From Rheinheimera soli (lineage in GTDB: Bacteria; Pseudomonadota; Gammaproteobacteria; Enterobacterales; Alteromonadaceae): a DNA stretch of 64,000 nt. The DNA lies in contig NZ_JAJOYU010000012.1 of NCBI RefSeq assembly GCF_021290985.1, forward strand, positions 62,001 to 126,000, in the 5' to 3' direction. Below the pieces are notes generated by a model, which saw only the letters and a program-made list of their open reading frames with translations, did no database searches and was not told where the DNA came from. Position numbers and translations under genes: made by a program. Positions 8,934 to 17,770 of the stretch are shown here, in pieces (within the stretch, counting starts at the first letter, position 1; each line of letters opens with the position of its first letter).

Positions 8934-9689
8934 ATGTTCGCAGAAAATTTCCAGTTAGAGCCTTACCTGAAACGTATTGGCTATCAGGGGCCTTTGGATC
9001 AAAACGCCGAGACGTTAAAACAACTGATGCGCGCCCAGCTTTTTAACGTTGCCTTTGAAAACCTCGATGTGCAGGCCGGTAAGATTGTCTCCTTAGTGCC
9101 AGAACAGATTGTCGATAAAATAATTGGGCAAGGCCGTGGTGGTTATTGTTATGAGGTGAATGGCCTCTTTGCCATGGCACTGCAGGCTTTAGGGTTCAGC
9201 TATAAGTTTGTGGCTTGTCGTCCTATGTTTTATCCGGTGCGCCGACCTAAAACTCATATGGTGTTATTGGTTGAAGCCGATGGCGATGAATGGATCTGTG
9301 ATTTAGGCTTCGGCAGCTACGGTATTCGCGCTCCCATCGCTTTATCCTCTTTGGAACAAATCCAGCAACAAGACTTCGACCAGTTCCGTTTAACCACTGA
9401 ACAGAGCGGTGCTTATGTAGTGCAGGCGATGGTGGATGGCCAGTGGTTAAGTCAGTTTGGCTTTGAACCTTATGCCAGCGAGTGGGTGGACTTTATGCCA
9501 GCTAACTATCTGAACAGCACCCATCCGGATACGATTTTTGTGCAGAAGTTATTGGTGATTAAACACCATGCACAAGGTCGCGATATTCTGCTCGGCGATC
9601 AACTGAAACAAATACGAGCTGAAGGCACAGTGGTGCAGCAGTTGAGCATTGAGCAGCGGGAAGATGTGCTAAAGCAGTTGTTGAAGTAA
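8934..9689 (+). CDS. nat: arylamine N-acetyltransferase
   Basis: NAT enzymes move acetyl groups from acetyl-CoA to arylamines and hydrazines through a Cys-His-Asp triad. RGGYCYEVNG supplies Cys72, RPKTHMVLLV His108 and CDLGFGSYG Asp123, all in the usual order and spacing. The 251 residues are near the lower end of the family's usual 250-280, and the C-terminal lid region is complete. It is cytosolic, with no signal peptide. It follows the DUF2288-like gene by 18 bases. No terminator is obvious after it, only the GC-rich repeat at 9714. Confidence 0.92.
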   Translation: MFAENFQLEPYLKRIGYQGPLDQNAETLKQLMRAQLFNVAFENLDVQAGKIVSLVPEQIVDKIIGQGRGGYCYEVNGLFAMALQALGFSYKFVACRPMFYPVRRPKTHMVLLVEADGDEWICDLGFGSYGIRAPIALSSLEQIQQQDFDQFRLTTEQSGAYVVQAMVDGQWLSQFGFEPYASEWVDFMPANYLNSTHPDTIFVQKLLVIKHHAQGRDILLGDQLKQIRAEGTVVQQLSIEQREDVLKQLLK

Positions 9690-9713
9690 AATTGGAGTTG
9701 CAACGAGGCGCAA

Positions 9714-9742
9714 CGTAGGGGCGGGTCTTGTACCCGCCCGTC
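9714..9742 (+). repeat. GC-rich interspersed repeat, copy 2
   Basis: It reads CGTAGGGGCGGGTCTTG followed by TACCCGCCCGTC and is in inverse orientation to the copy at 5092-5121. Internally GGGCGGGT can pair with ACCCGCCC across a 5-base loop. It lies between the convergent acetyltransferase and gamma-glutamyltransferase genes. There is no T run, so terminator activity is doubtful. Confidence 0.6.
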
Positions 9743-9771
9743 TTATGATACCGCCGACCCCAATTTAAAAG

Positions 9772-11484
9772 TTAATACCCTGCGGCCTGACCGTCTTTAC
9801 GAGACTCTGAAGCACCGTAATAAACGCCGGTTTTTGGGTCTTTCATAATGGCCTGATAACCGCCAAATTCACCTAAAGCGTAACGCACGTCATGGCCTTT
9901 TTTCATCAGCTCGCGGGCTGTTTCATAAGGCACACCTTTTTCCAACTGTACATAACCGCCATTGGTTAAGTAAGTCGCCTGATCGTCTGTAGGTTCAGTG
10001 CTGCCCAGATGTTGCCAGCGTGCAGCATCCCCAGCTTCTTGCAGGTTCATGCCGTAATCAATCATATTCACCACAATTTGCACGTGACCCTGAGGCTGCA
10101 TAGCGCCACCCATCACACCAAAGCTGGTCAGTGGTTTGCCGTCTTTACTGATAAAGGCTGGAATTATCGTCTGGAAAGGGCGTTTACCCGGCTCATAGGC
10201 ATTGGCATGTTTTTTATCCATCGAAAACATTTGGCCCCTGTCCTGGAACACAAAACCTGTGCCAGGCGCGACCACACCTGAACCCATACCCCTGTAGTTA
10301 CTTTGAATAAGCGAAACCATAGTGCCGTTTTTATCGGCCGTGGTCATATAAATGGTGTCCCCTTCGTAAGCTGCCGGATTACCTGCGTCCACCCGTTTTG
10401 CAGCGGTAGCACCGATCAGTTTGGCGCGCTCTTTACCATAAGCTTCAGAAATCAGGCCTTTGATGGGCAGCTTGTTAAAGTCGGTATCCGCATAAAACTT
10501 TGCTCTGTCTTCAAAAGCCAGTTTTTTAGCTTCCACTAAGGTATGAATACTCTCGACACTGTTGTAACCCATAGCTTTTAAGTCAAAGTTTTTCAAAATT
10601 TGCAGCATCTGCAAAGCGGCTATGCCCTGGCCGTTAGGGGGTAACTCCCACACATCATAACCACGGTAATTGACTGATACAGGTTCTACCCAGTCTGAGC
10701 TGTGGTTGGCGAAATCTTCATAACGCAGGTAACCACCATTGGCTTTCATAAAGCCGTCGATACTTTTGGCGATGTCGCCTTTATAAAACGCATCACGGCC
10801 GCCTGTGGCTATGGCTTTATAAGTGGCGGCTAAGTCAGGGTTTTTAAACATTTCGCCTTTGGCGGGTGCTTTGCCATTGATAGTAAAAGTACCAACAAAA
10901 TCACCTGGCTGATCTTTTAAACGGGGTACAGATCTGTCCCAGTAATAAGCAATCAGCTCGCTGACCGGGAAACCTTGTTCGGCATAGGTAATAGCAGGTT
11001 GCAGAATTTGGGTCATAGGCAATTTGCCAAACTTCTGGTGCATTTCAAACCATCCGTCTATAGCACCAGGTACGCTGATGGGCAGCATGCCATAAGGGGG
11101 GAGGTCCTTCAGGCCAAGTTTTTTCAGCTCTTTAGACAGTTGTGTATGGCTCAAGCCTTTAGGGGAACGGCCCGAAGCATTTAAGCCATAAATTTTATTG
11201 GTTTTACCGTCCCAGATAATAGCGTACAAGTCGCCGCCTATGCCGTTGCCTGTAGGTTCCATTAAACCCAAAGCGGCGTTAGCTGCTATGGCTGCATCTA
11301 CTGCTGTGCCGCCTTGTTTCATAATATCTAAAGCGATTTGGGTGGCTAATGGCTGACTGGTGGCTGCCATAGCATGAGGTGCTATCACTTCAGAGCGGCT
11401 GGCAAAGTCAGCGCCAGTAATGCGGTCATAGGCCATCAGTTGAGGTGATAACGCAATCAGGCTACAGAGTAAGATTTTTTTCAT
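9772..11484 (-). CDS. ggt: gamma-glutamyltransferase
   Basis: This periplasmic Ntn-hydrolase cleaves glutathione and other gamma-glutamyl compounds and transfers the glutamyl group. The precursor self-cleaves before a Thr: by alignment of GDTIYMTTADKNG with the E. coli motif this is Thr377. The conserved GNGIGGDLYAIIW near the N-terminus and GMGSGV in the small subunit are present. I start at 11484 (MKKILLCSLIALS), giving a clean signal peptide; an upstream in-frame ATG at 11514 would bury it behind ten residues. The 570 residues are normal. The gene is convergent with nat and has no operon partner. Confidence 0.93.
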   Translation of the reverse strand: MKKILLCSLIALSPQLMAYDRITGADFASRSEVIAPHAMAATSQPLATQIALDIMKQGGTAVDAAIAANAALGLMEPTGNGIGGDLYAIIWDGKTNKIYGLNASGRSPKGLSHTQLSKELKKLGLKDLPPYGMLPISVPGAIDGWFEMHQKFGKLPMTQILQPAITYAEQGFPVSELIAYYWDRSVPRLKDQPGDFVGTFTINGKAPAKGEMFKNPDLAATYKAIATGGRDAFYKGDIAKSIDGFMKANGGYLRYEDFANHSSDWVEPVSVNYRGYDVWELPPNGQGIAALQMLQILKNFDLKAMGYNSVESIHTLVEAKKLAFEDRAKFYADTDFNKLPIKGLISEAYGKERAKLIGATAAKRVDAGNPAAYEGDTIYMTTADKNGTMVSLIQSNYRGMGSGVVAPGTGFVFQDRGQMFSMDKKHANAYEPGKRPFQTIIPAFISKDGKPLTSFGVMGGAMQPQGHVQIVVNMIDYGMNLQEAGDAARWQHLGSTEPTDDQATYLTNGGYVQLEKGVPYETARELMKKGHDVRYALGEFGGYQAIMKDPKTGVYYGASESRKDGQAAGY

Positions 11485-11568
11485 TGTGGTTGGTTCTCTG
11501 AAATACAGGAGCACTCAACCTAATCAGCGCAGGCTGAAATTACCAGCAGCACGCGACCAAAAGCCAGA

Positions 11569-11967
11569 TTAGCTGGCTGAAACCAAATGTTCGGTCAAGG
11601 CGGCTTTTTGTTCGAGGCTTAGCAACAGTTTTTGTTTAGCGCCGAAATCGTATTGCACCAACACTGCTTTTCCGACCGCACAGCACTGATTGTTTTGCCA
11701 GGCTTCCTGATGCACTTCAAACGAACTGTTGCCAATCATGCTGATGCCAGTGCGTAATTCCACTGGCAGGCCATAAAACAGCTCCGCTTTAAACTGCACA
11801 CTGATACTGGCGAGGATCAGCTTCCATTGTCTGGTATCGAGATCAGGTGTAAATATTTTGAAAATAGGATCGCGAGCCCCTTCAAACCACGCCGTTAGCA
11901 CTGTATTGTTGATATGACCCAGAGCGTCCGTTTCATTAAAGCGGGGCTGAATAATTTCTTTAAACAT
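11569..11967 (-). CDS. acyl-CoA thioesterase, hotdog fold
   Basis: This 132-residue protein of the 4HBT (YbgC/FadM-like) type opens with FNETDALGHINNTVLTAWFE. That is the D-x-x-G-H-x-N-N active-site motif of acyl-CoA thioesterases. The single hotdog domain is complete. The substrate chain length is unknown. Its start is 18 bases from the start of the divergent oxygenase gene, so the two promoters must overlap coding sequence or each other. Confidence 0.88.
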   Translation of the reverse strand: MFKEIIQPRFNETDALGHINNTVLTAWFEGARDPIFKIFTPDLDTRQWKLILASISVQFKAELFYGLPVELRTGISMIGNSSFEVHQEAWQNNQCCAVGKAVLVQYDFGAKQKLLLSLEQKAALTEHLVSAS

Positions 11968-11985
11968 AACAATAACCTGAAAACT

Positions 11986-12693
11986 ATGACTGATTTTATT
12001 GAAGTATACGATGATGTATTATCCGCCGAATTTTGTCAGCAACTGATCGGCTTATTTGCACAAAGCCCTCACACCACAGCGGGGCGCACCGGCGGAGGTG
12101 TCGATACCAGTAAAAAGCTCAGCACTGACTTGTATTTAAATCAGTATCCTGAGTATCACCCAGCTCTGGCCGAGATCATCCGCCACACTACCACTTATGT
12201 GGCTGATTACTTTCGCAAGTACCATTTTGCCTTGATTGGCCCTGTCAGCATGACTGTGCCTCATCCGGCTGAAAACCGTATGGTGGCTATTACGGCCGAT
12301 AACTACCCGCAATTGGGAGCACCTCAGGCTGACAACTTTATGCGCACTTTGTACCGGCTTGGTCCTGTGCAAATGCAAAAGTATCAGCAGGGTAAAGGCA
12401 ATTACGGCTATTGGCACTCAGAGGTTTATCCACAGTTACCTCACAATGAGCCACTGCATCGCACTTTGTTATTTATGTTTTATTTAAACGATGTGGCAGA
12501 GGGTGGTCAGACGGAGTTTTATTATCAGAATAAAGCCATTCAGCCCAAAGCCGGGCGTATGGTGATAGCACCAGCTTACTTTACCCACACCCACAGAGGT
12601 TGTGTGCCGGTGTCTGATGATAAATACATTCTGACCAGTTGGGTGTTGTTTAACCGGGCTGAACAGCTATACGGTCAGGCGCCAGAAAGCTGA
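11986..12693 (+). CDS. 2-oxoglutarate/Fe(II) oxygenase, prolyl-4-hydroxylase-like
   Basis: The 235-residue protein is a double-stranded beta-helix oxygenase. YGYWHSEVYP carries the first metal His144, and THTHRGCVP gives the distal His (201 or 203). The Lys in KYILTSW would bind 2-oxoglutarate. The acidic metal ligand appears as Glu146 (H-x-E), whereas the family usually has Asp. The conserved RTLLFMFYLNDVAEGGQTEF strand is typical of procollagen-prolyl-hydroxylase-like members. I choose ATG 11986 over the in-frame start at 11914, which would run into the divergent thioesterase gene. The substrate is unknown. Confidence 0.82.
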   Translation: MTDFIEVYDDVLSAEFCQQLIGLFAQSPHTTAGRTGGGVDTSKKLSTDLYLNQYPEYHPALAEIIRHTTTYVADYFRKYHFALIGPVSMTVPHPAENRMVAITADNYPQLGAPQADNFMRTLYRLGPVQMQKYQQGKGNYGYWHSEVYPQLPHNEPLHRTLLFMFYLNDVAEGGQTEFYYQNKAIQPKAGRMVIAPAYFTHTHRGCVPVSDDKYILTSWVLFNRAEQLYGQAPES

Positions 12694-12722
12694 AATCATG
12701 CTTTTGTATAGCTGTTGAATCA

Positions 12723-13199
12723 CTACAGAGTGGCTGCACCTAAAGGTGTTGCCGGGCGCGCCATTTCCAGATGTGGAATGTCATCTTCCAGATAAGGTTC
12801 GCTGCAAGCGATAAAACCAAACGACTCGTAAAAACGTTGCAGATAACACTGAGCCGAAATCCGGATCTCTGAATCAGGCCAGCAACTGCTGGCTACATCC
12901 AGAGCTTTATCCATCAAGCCACGGCCCAAGGCCAGACGACGTGCGGTTTGCGACACACAAATACGACCCAAAGCCGGACTGTTTTCATAGCTAACACCGG
13001 GCGCCAGAACGCGGGCGTAGGCTAAAATTTTGTCACCTTTTTTCAGCAGAATATGTCGGGTTTGTGGGTGCAAATCTTTGTTATCCAGCTCCGGATAAGG
13101 GCAGTTTTGTTCAACAACAAACACATCTACCCTTAATTGCAGCATGGCGTATACCGTATACGAATCCAACTGACTAAAGCCTGCAACTTGCCATTCCAT
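12723..13199 (-). CDS. elaA: ElaA-like GNAT acetyltransferase
   Basis: This is a 158-residue GNAT-fold N-acetyltransferase. MLQLRVDVFVVEQNCPYPELDNKD is the hallmark of the ElaA branch, and the acetyl-CoA loop reads ARRLALGRGLM. The YLQRFYESFGF helix is also typical. The start at 13199 (MEWQVAG) has AGGA 8 bases upstream; a longer reading from 13358 adds 53 residues without family support. The acceptor substrate is unknown. The gene is convergent with the oxygenase and divergent from mshH. Confidence 0.85.
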   Translation of the reverse strand: MEWQVAGFSQLDSYTVYAMLQLRVDVFVVEQNCPYPELDNKDLHPQTRHILLKKGDKILAYARVLAPGVSYENSPALGRICVSQTARRLALGRGLMDKALDVASSCWPDSEIRISAQCYLQRFYESFGFIACSEPYLEDDIPHLEMARPATPLGAATL

Positions 13200-13369
13200 A
13201 TCTTTGTCCTGTGATTTTTCTAATGATTCTGGCTTTACTATATCAAAGTCGCCGTTTTTTTGTCTGCTGGCCATATCGCAGCTTAAGGCGTTGCAGAAAA
13301 AAATCGGCATCACAGTGAAACTTGACTCACACTTAGTACATTCGTTTGATGAAGGCAAAAGGAGTTGTA

Positions 13370-15178
13370 ATGTGGTTAAGCCAGATAATCCAAAAGAAAC
13401 GCCATTGGCAGCAGTTGCTCAGTGTAGTGGTGTTACTGCTGGTCAATATCAGCTTTTATAGTATAGGCGAGTTGCAACTGCAGCATCGCCAGCAGCAATG
13501 GCAACAATGGCTTGTGTTACAGCCATTGCCGCAACAGTCATGGCTGGTGAGTGAACAAGGTCAGCTGCAGCTTTTATCCAGCCCACCTTCAGCTGCTGTT
13601 GACTTTGTGGCTTTAGACGGCTCAAACCCAGTGTTACATCTGTCGCCTGAACTGGTGACAAGCTGGACTGCATTGGATTATCTGTTACTGAATTCTCCTT
13701 TTGTGATCTGGCTGGGCTGGTTGTTATGGATCCGGCCTTATCAGCAGCAATTCAGGCAGGAGTTACAACAACTGGAGCAGCAAACCCAATTGTTACTCAC
13801 TCATTTGGATTTACCTTTTCACCGAGAAACTAACCCTGCCACCCAATTACAGCGGGTGTTGTTAAAGCTACAAAACTGGCAAAAACGTGATAGCGAAATT
13901 CGGCAACTGGTGCGGGTGCAAGGTTTAGTGGATCACGAGCTGGCGATAGGCAACAGAGTATTTTTTGAAAGCCGCTTAAATCATTATTTAACTGAAGGTG
14001 GAGAGGCGGCAAGCGGGGCTGTGTTTTTGGTGCAGTTGTCACACCCTGAATCTAATCTGTCCAATCTAATCAAATTGCAGCGCTTAAGGGGCTGTGTTGA
14101 GCTGATTGCTGAATTGGCATCTGGCTGGCCTGAGGCTGTAATGGCGAGGTTGGCTGATAATGACTTGTCATTATTGATCCCAGGATTATCGGGAAAGGAA
14201 GCCGAACAATTGGGCGACCGCATGGCCCAGGTATTAAGTCAGGCTAACTTCTTTGATGAATGCCAGGATTTTGATCTGATCCATATAGGCTTCGTGCTGT
14301 ATCAACAAGGGCAAAGCTCCTATCAGCTCATGGCTGAAGCAGATATGGCGTTAAAAACAGCTCAGTTGCAGGGGCCTAATGCAGCTTATGGTTTTAATGA
14401 TCCACAAAAACCAAAAATAAAAGGCTCAGTCTGGTGGAGAACTGAGTTGCATAATGCGTTAAAGGAAAACAGATTTCTGCTGAGTTTTCAGCCGGTGTTT
14501 TCCTGGCAGGACAATGATGTTTTACAGCACGAAGTGCTGGTGCGGCTGGCCAGCAGCGATGGCGACAAATTAGCTGCCGCCTTATTTTTACCTATGGCGG
14601 CTAACTGTGGTTTAGTCAGTGCGATCGATCAGTATGTACTGCTGAAGGTGGCTAAACTTAGCGAAACTGAAGCTTTGGAGCATTGCCGTTGCAGTGTGAA
14701 CTTAAATACTCAGTCTTTGCTGGACGACGGCTGGTGGCATTGGTTGCAACAGCAGGTGAACAACGGAACTATAGTGCCGTCAGATTTGGCATTGGAATTT
14801 CATGAACATCATTTAATTAAACACTACAAAAACCTGAAACCAAAATTGCTGCAGCTGCAGCAGTGGGGCTTTGAACTGATAGTTGACCATGTGGGCTTAA
14901 GCCTGGATGCCGCTCCTTATAGCGATGAGTTGCCAATACGAATGTTAAAAATTCATCCGGCCGTGGTGCGGGGTATCGACCATCAACTGGAACAGCAGCT
15001 GTTTATCCGCGGTTTATTAGCTTCTTGTGTTGGTAAAGATATTAAAGTGATAGCCACAGGGGTAGAGCAAGACCCTGAATGGCAGTGTCTGAAAAAACTG
15101 GGGGTTGTTGGTGCCCAGGGTTATTACTTCAGTCAACCACTGGCGCGACTTATAGCCCAGAATCAGTTGTCGGGCTGA
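13370..15178 (+). CDS. mshH: MshH/CsrD-like degenerate GGDEF-EAL protein
   Basis: MshH is the CsrD-type regulator found at the head of MSHA loci; in E. coli CsrD drives decay of the CsrB/CsrC RNAs. A membrane segment lies at about residues 17-36 and another near 105-120. A GGDEF-like domain without the GGDEF signature follows (DNDLSLLIPG in its place). The EAL-like domain keeps HEVLVRL and NLNTQSLL but has IVDHVGLS where active enzymes have a DD pair, so no cyclic di-GMP hydrolysis is expected. ATG 13370 has GGAG at good spacing. The 3' end overlaps the convergent gene at 15150 by 29 bases. Confidence 0.82.
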   Translation: MWLSQIIQKKRHWQQLLSVVVLLLVNISFYSIGELQLQHRQQQWQQWLVLQPLPQQSWLVSEQGQLQLLSSPPSAAVDFVALDGSNPVLHLSPELVTSWTALDYLLLNSPFVIWLGWLLWIRPYQQQFRQELQQLEQQTQLLLTHLDLPFHRETNPATQLQRVLLKLQNWQKRDSEIRQLVRVQGLVDHELAIGNRVFFESRLNHYLTEGGEAASGAVFLVQLSHPESNLSNLIKLQRLRGCVELIAELASGWPEAVMARLADNDLSLLIPGLSGKEAEQLGDRMAQVLSQANFFDECQDFDLIHIGFVLYQQGQSSYQLMAEADMALKTAQLQGPNAAYGFNDPQKPKIKGSVWWRTELHNALKENRFLLSFQPVFSWQDNDVLQHEVLVRLASSDGDKLAAALFLPMAANCGLVSAIDQYVLLKVAKLSETEALEHCRCSVNLNTQSLLDDGWWHWLQQQVNNGTIVPSDLALEFHEHHLIKHYKNLKPKLLQLQQWGFELIVDHVGLSLDAAPYSDELPIRMLKIHPAVVRGIDHQLEQQLFIRGLLASCVGKDIKVIATGVEQDPEWQCLKKLGVVGAQGYYFSQPLARLIAQNQLSG

Positions 15179-16106
15179 TAGCTGATTTTATTGGCCGGGA
15201 CTCAGTGGTAGGAATAAGACCTCTGTAAGCAAGCCCCTTTAATCCTTGTAATCCGCCTGTGTGAAAAAAACTCAGGCGGCTGCCTTTTGGGATAATCCCA
15301 GCTTTAATCAGCTCAAATACAGAGTACAAGGCTTTTCCTGTATACACAGGTTCGAGCTGCACGTCCTGCTCTGCAAAAGACTGACAAAACTGCCATAACT
15401 GGGGATCAAAGCGACCGTAACGGGGCTGATGTAAGGCCTGAATTAACTGCCATTCTGGCCAGTTACGATCAGCAGGCAAAAAAGCTCTGATTTTTTCCGG
15501 CAGGCTCTGATCCTGCACCACTGCAATACCTACTACAGGCGTCGTTTTCGATCCCCGGATCAAACCTGCTACTGTTCCACCGCTGCCTACGGCACAAATA
15601 AGCAAAGACGCAGGGCCTGCAGGTGTAGTGCACATACCCAGTTCACTGACGCCCTGAACAGCGGCCTCACAAGTTCCTCCTTCGGGAATATGCAGGTAAC
15701 CAGGGAATTGTTCACTTAACTGCTGCAGAGTTTCCTGTTGATGGCGGGTCCTGTAAAAAGCCCTGCTGACCCGGATCAGTTGCATGCCATAAGAGCGGCA
15801 TAAAGCCAAAGTTGGGTTGTTTAAATCAACTTCTTCACCGCGCACTATGCCGACACTTTGCAGCTTATTTTCGGCAGCCACCGCTGCTGCTGCGACCAAA
15901 TGATTAGAAAAAGCGCCACCAAAGGTTAACAAGCCCTGAGATTTTTGTTGCAGTGCTAGCTCCAACTGGTATTTTAGTTTCAGTATTTTGTTTCCGGATA
16001 TGTCCGGATTATTACCTGGGGCATAACGCAGCCAGAGCTCCGTCTGATGATCATTCAGAACTGGATGCTGAAGCTTTTGCCACTGCAAATAAGAAGTTAG
16101 TTTCAT
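15150..16106 (-). CDS. PLP-dependent D-cysteine desulfhydrase / ACC deaminase-like
   Basis: This is a 318-residue fold-type II PLP enzyme. SGNKILKLKYQL places the Schiff-base lysine at residue 40. TFGGAFSNHLVAAAAVAA is the substrate-binding SNH motif, and SLLICAVGSGGTVAGL is the phosphate-binding glycine loop. Relatives degrade D-cysteine or 1-aminocyclopropane-1-carboxylate; the sequence alone does not decide which. It lies on the opposite strand between mshH and mshI, which are usually adjacent. Its 3' end overlaps mshH. It diverges from mshI with about 100 bases between the starts. Confidence 0.82.
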   Translation of the reverse strand: MKLTSYLQWQKLQHPVLNDHQTELWLRYAPGNNPDISGNKILKLKYQLELALQQKSQGLLTFGGAFSNHLVAAAAVAAENKLQSVGIVRGEEVDLNNPTLALCRSYGMQLIRVSRAFYRTRHQQETLQQLSEQFPGYLHIPEGGTCEAAVQGVSELGMCTTPAGPASLLICAVGSGGTVAGLIRGSKTTPVVGIAVVQDQSLPEKIRAFLPADRNWPEWQLIQALHQPRYGRFDPQLWQFCQSFAEQDVQLEPVYTGKALYSVFELIKAGIIPKGSRLSFFHTGGLQGLKGLAYRGLIPTTESRPIKSAISPTTDSGL

Positions 16107-16209
16107 AGTTTGTTGTCATTCTGGAACGAAAGTTTTATCATTTTTATCGTTTTCATGATAATTTACAGTTACAATAATTGAGAAAGCACAGTAGGTAGTA
16201 TTTGCCGTT
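16107..16209 (+). promoter_or_regulatory. probable promoter region of the msh pilus operon
   Basis: This AT-rich intergenic stretch lies between divergent starts. TACAAT near 16169-16174 is a plausible -10 for mshI, though no good -35 is present. TTTTATCATTTTTATCG is followed by TTTTCATGATAA, a loosely repeated motif that could bind a regulator. It is the only non-coding DNA upstream of the long mshI-mshG run. Confidence 0.35.
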
Positions 16210-17172
16210 ATGTTAACAAAGCTATTGGCGCAATTAAAATTCACCAAAAAATCAGGCAATGTATTTGCTGGCGTTCATCTGTCTGCTAATAGTGTAAAGG
16301 TTGTTGTGGTCACTCAACAATCAGCAACAGAGCAGCGGGTGGAGCAAATGTTCCAGGAACAGTTTGGTTCTGCGTCACAATTGTCTGCTGCTTTTAAAAC
16401 CATAGCGACAAAATTACCATCAGATTGTCAGTGTACTTTAGTGATCCCTCCCGAACGTTATATGGTGTTGCAGATTGATAAACCTGCAGTGCCTGATGAA
16501 GAGATTTCATTAGCTTTACCCTGGACTATCAAAGATTTAGTTACTCTGCCTGATCATGATATGGTGCTGGACTATTTGGATTTACCTTTGCAAAATCAAT
16601 TGCAGGGCATCAAAGTGAATGTGGTGGTCAGCTCGAAAAGCTGGTTAGCAGATATTGTGGCCTTATTTACACAGAACAAATTGCAATTGGTAGGCATTCA
16701 GCCGGAAGAATGGCTGGCGCGAAACTTATTACCTCCTAAACAGCATGCAGTGATGCTGGTTTCTCATCAGTCGGGTCAGGATTTGGCGGTACAAATTCTG
16801 CAGCAAGGTAATTTATGTTTCTCCCGCCGTTTGCGAGGTTTTAACCGTCTCGATCAATACAGCCTTGATGAATTACAACAAGGTGTGTTTGATAATTTAT
16901 TACTGGAGCTTCAACGTTCAATAGATTACTTCGAGGGCCAGCTCAAACAAGCGCCGGTAAAGGAAATTGCTTTGTTATTAGCCAATTCGGATCAAGCCGG
17001 GGTAGTGCAGTTGTTTGCACAAAATGGGTTTTCTCAGGTATTTGCCCTGTCAGCCAAGGAGGCCGGGGTAAAGATGTCTGCTGAACAGTTCAGTCTGTAC
17101 TGGTTAGCCCTTGCTGGTGCTATCGAACCTTTGTGTGCTCAAAGGGAGGTGAACCTTGAAGCTGCGGGTTAA
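16210..17172 (+). CDS. mshI: MSHA biogenesis protein MshI, PilM-like
   Basis: This 320-residue cytoplasmic protein resembles the actin-fold PilM part of type IV pilus alignment complexes. FAGVHLSANSVKVVVV is the first nucleotide-binding strand pair, CTLVIPPERYMVLQID the next block, and PDEEISLALPWTIKDL the segment conserved in MshI. No signal peptide or membrane segment is present. Its end overlaps the next gene (mshI2) by 17 bases, which carries its own strong ribosome-binding site. It should bind the N-terminal tail of the following PilN-like protein. Confidence 0.85.
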   Translation: MLTKLLAQLKFTKKSGNVFAGVHLSANSVKVVVVTQQSATEQRVEQMFQEQFGSASQLSAAFKTIATKLPSDCQCTLVIPPERYMVLQIDKPAVPDEEISLALPWTIKDLVTLPDHDMVLDYLDLPLQNQLQGIKVNVVVSSKSWLADIVALFTQNKLQLVGIQPEEWLARNLLPPKQHAVMLVSHQSGQDLAVQILQQGNLCFSRRLRGFNRLDQYSLDELQQGVFDNLLLELQRSIDYFEGQLKQAPVKEIALLLANSDQAGVVQLFAQNGFSQVFALSAKEAGVKMSAEQFSLYWLALAGAIEPLCAQREVNLEAAG

Positions 17173-17770
17173 CCTTTATGTGCAGGCCTTACAGCCTGTT
17201 AAAGAAAAAATCAGCTTAAAGTTACTGGTCAACAGTACAGTCGGGCTTTCTGCTGTGTTGTTAATTGCGGGTTTGGTGATTAATCTGCAAACCGACTCAA
17301 AAAAAGCTGAGTTAGCTGTGTTGCAGCAGCAAGTCAAAGCTCAGGAGCAGCAATTAACCCAGCTGCAACAAAGCCTTGGTAATCGTCAGCCGTCAGCAGT
17401 TTTGGTGAAGCAACATACTGAACTGAATCAGATTATTGCCCAGAAACAGAAATTACTGCGCTTTGTGCAAGGTGAACAGCTGAAAACCTCAGTGCAATAC
17501 TCTCCTGTATTTCAGTACCTGGCCAGTATAGATCCGCAAGGCCTATGGTTAGATGGCTTTAGTTTGAATGCAAGTTCCAGCCAGTTTAGTGGTTATGTCA
17601 CAGAGCCTGAATTGTTGCCGCAATGGCTTACTCAACTCAGTGGTACAGCATTTTTTAAAGGCCATACTTTCTCTCAGTTTGAAATAAAGCAGGCAGAAAA
17701 TACCGAAGCTTTAACTTTTAAAGTCACGTCCTCTGCAACAGGTGCGACAGCAGAGGAGGCGAGTTTATGA
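17156..17770 (+). CDS. mshI2: MshI2, PilN-like pilus alignment protein
   Basis: This is a 204-residue bitopic inner-membrane protein. A short cytoplasmic tail MKLRVNLYVQ resembles the PilN motif that contacts PilM. One membrane segment lies at about residues 27-45, then a coiled coil (about 50-95) and a small periplasmic domain. It starts with TTG; AGGGAGGTGA just upstream is one of the strongest ribosome-binding sites in the window and fixes the start. It overlaps mshI by 17 bases and mshJ by 4. Confidence 0.82.
   Translation: MKLRVNLYVQALQPVKEKISLKLLVNSTVGLSAVLLIAGLVINLQTDSKKAELAVLQQQVKAQEQQLTQLQQSLGNRQPSAVLVKQHTELNQIIAQKQKLLRFVQGEQLKTSVQYSPVFQYLASIDPQGLWLDGFSLNASSSQFSGYVTEPELLPQWLTQLSGTAFFKGHTFSQFEIKQAENTEALTFKVTSSATGATAEEASL

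Noticed and set aside
9719-9742. GC-rich hairpin after nat considered as a Rho-independent terminator
   Set aside because: There is no T tract on either strand; it is better explained as a copy of the interspersed repeat.
11914-11985. Upstream extension of the oxygenase gene by 24 codons
   Set aside because: It would overlap the start of the divergent thioesterase gene and has no family support; the start at 11986 matches the conserved N-terminus.
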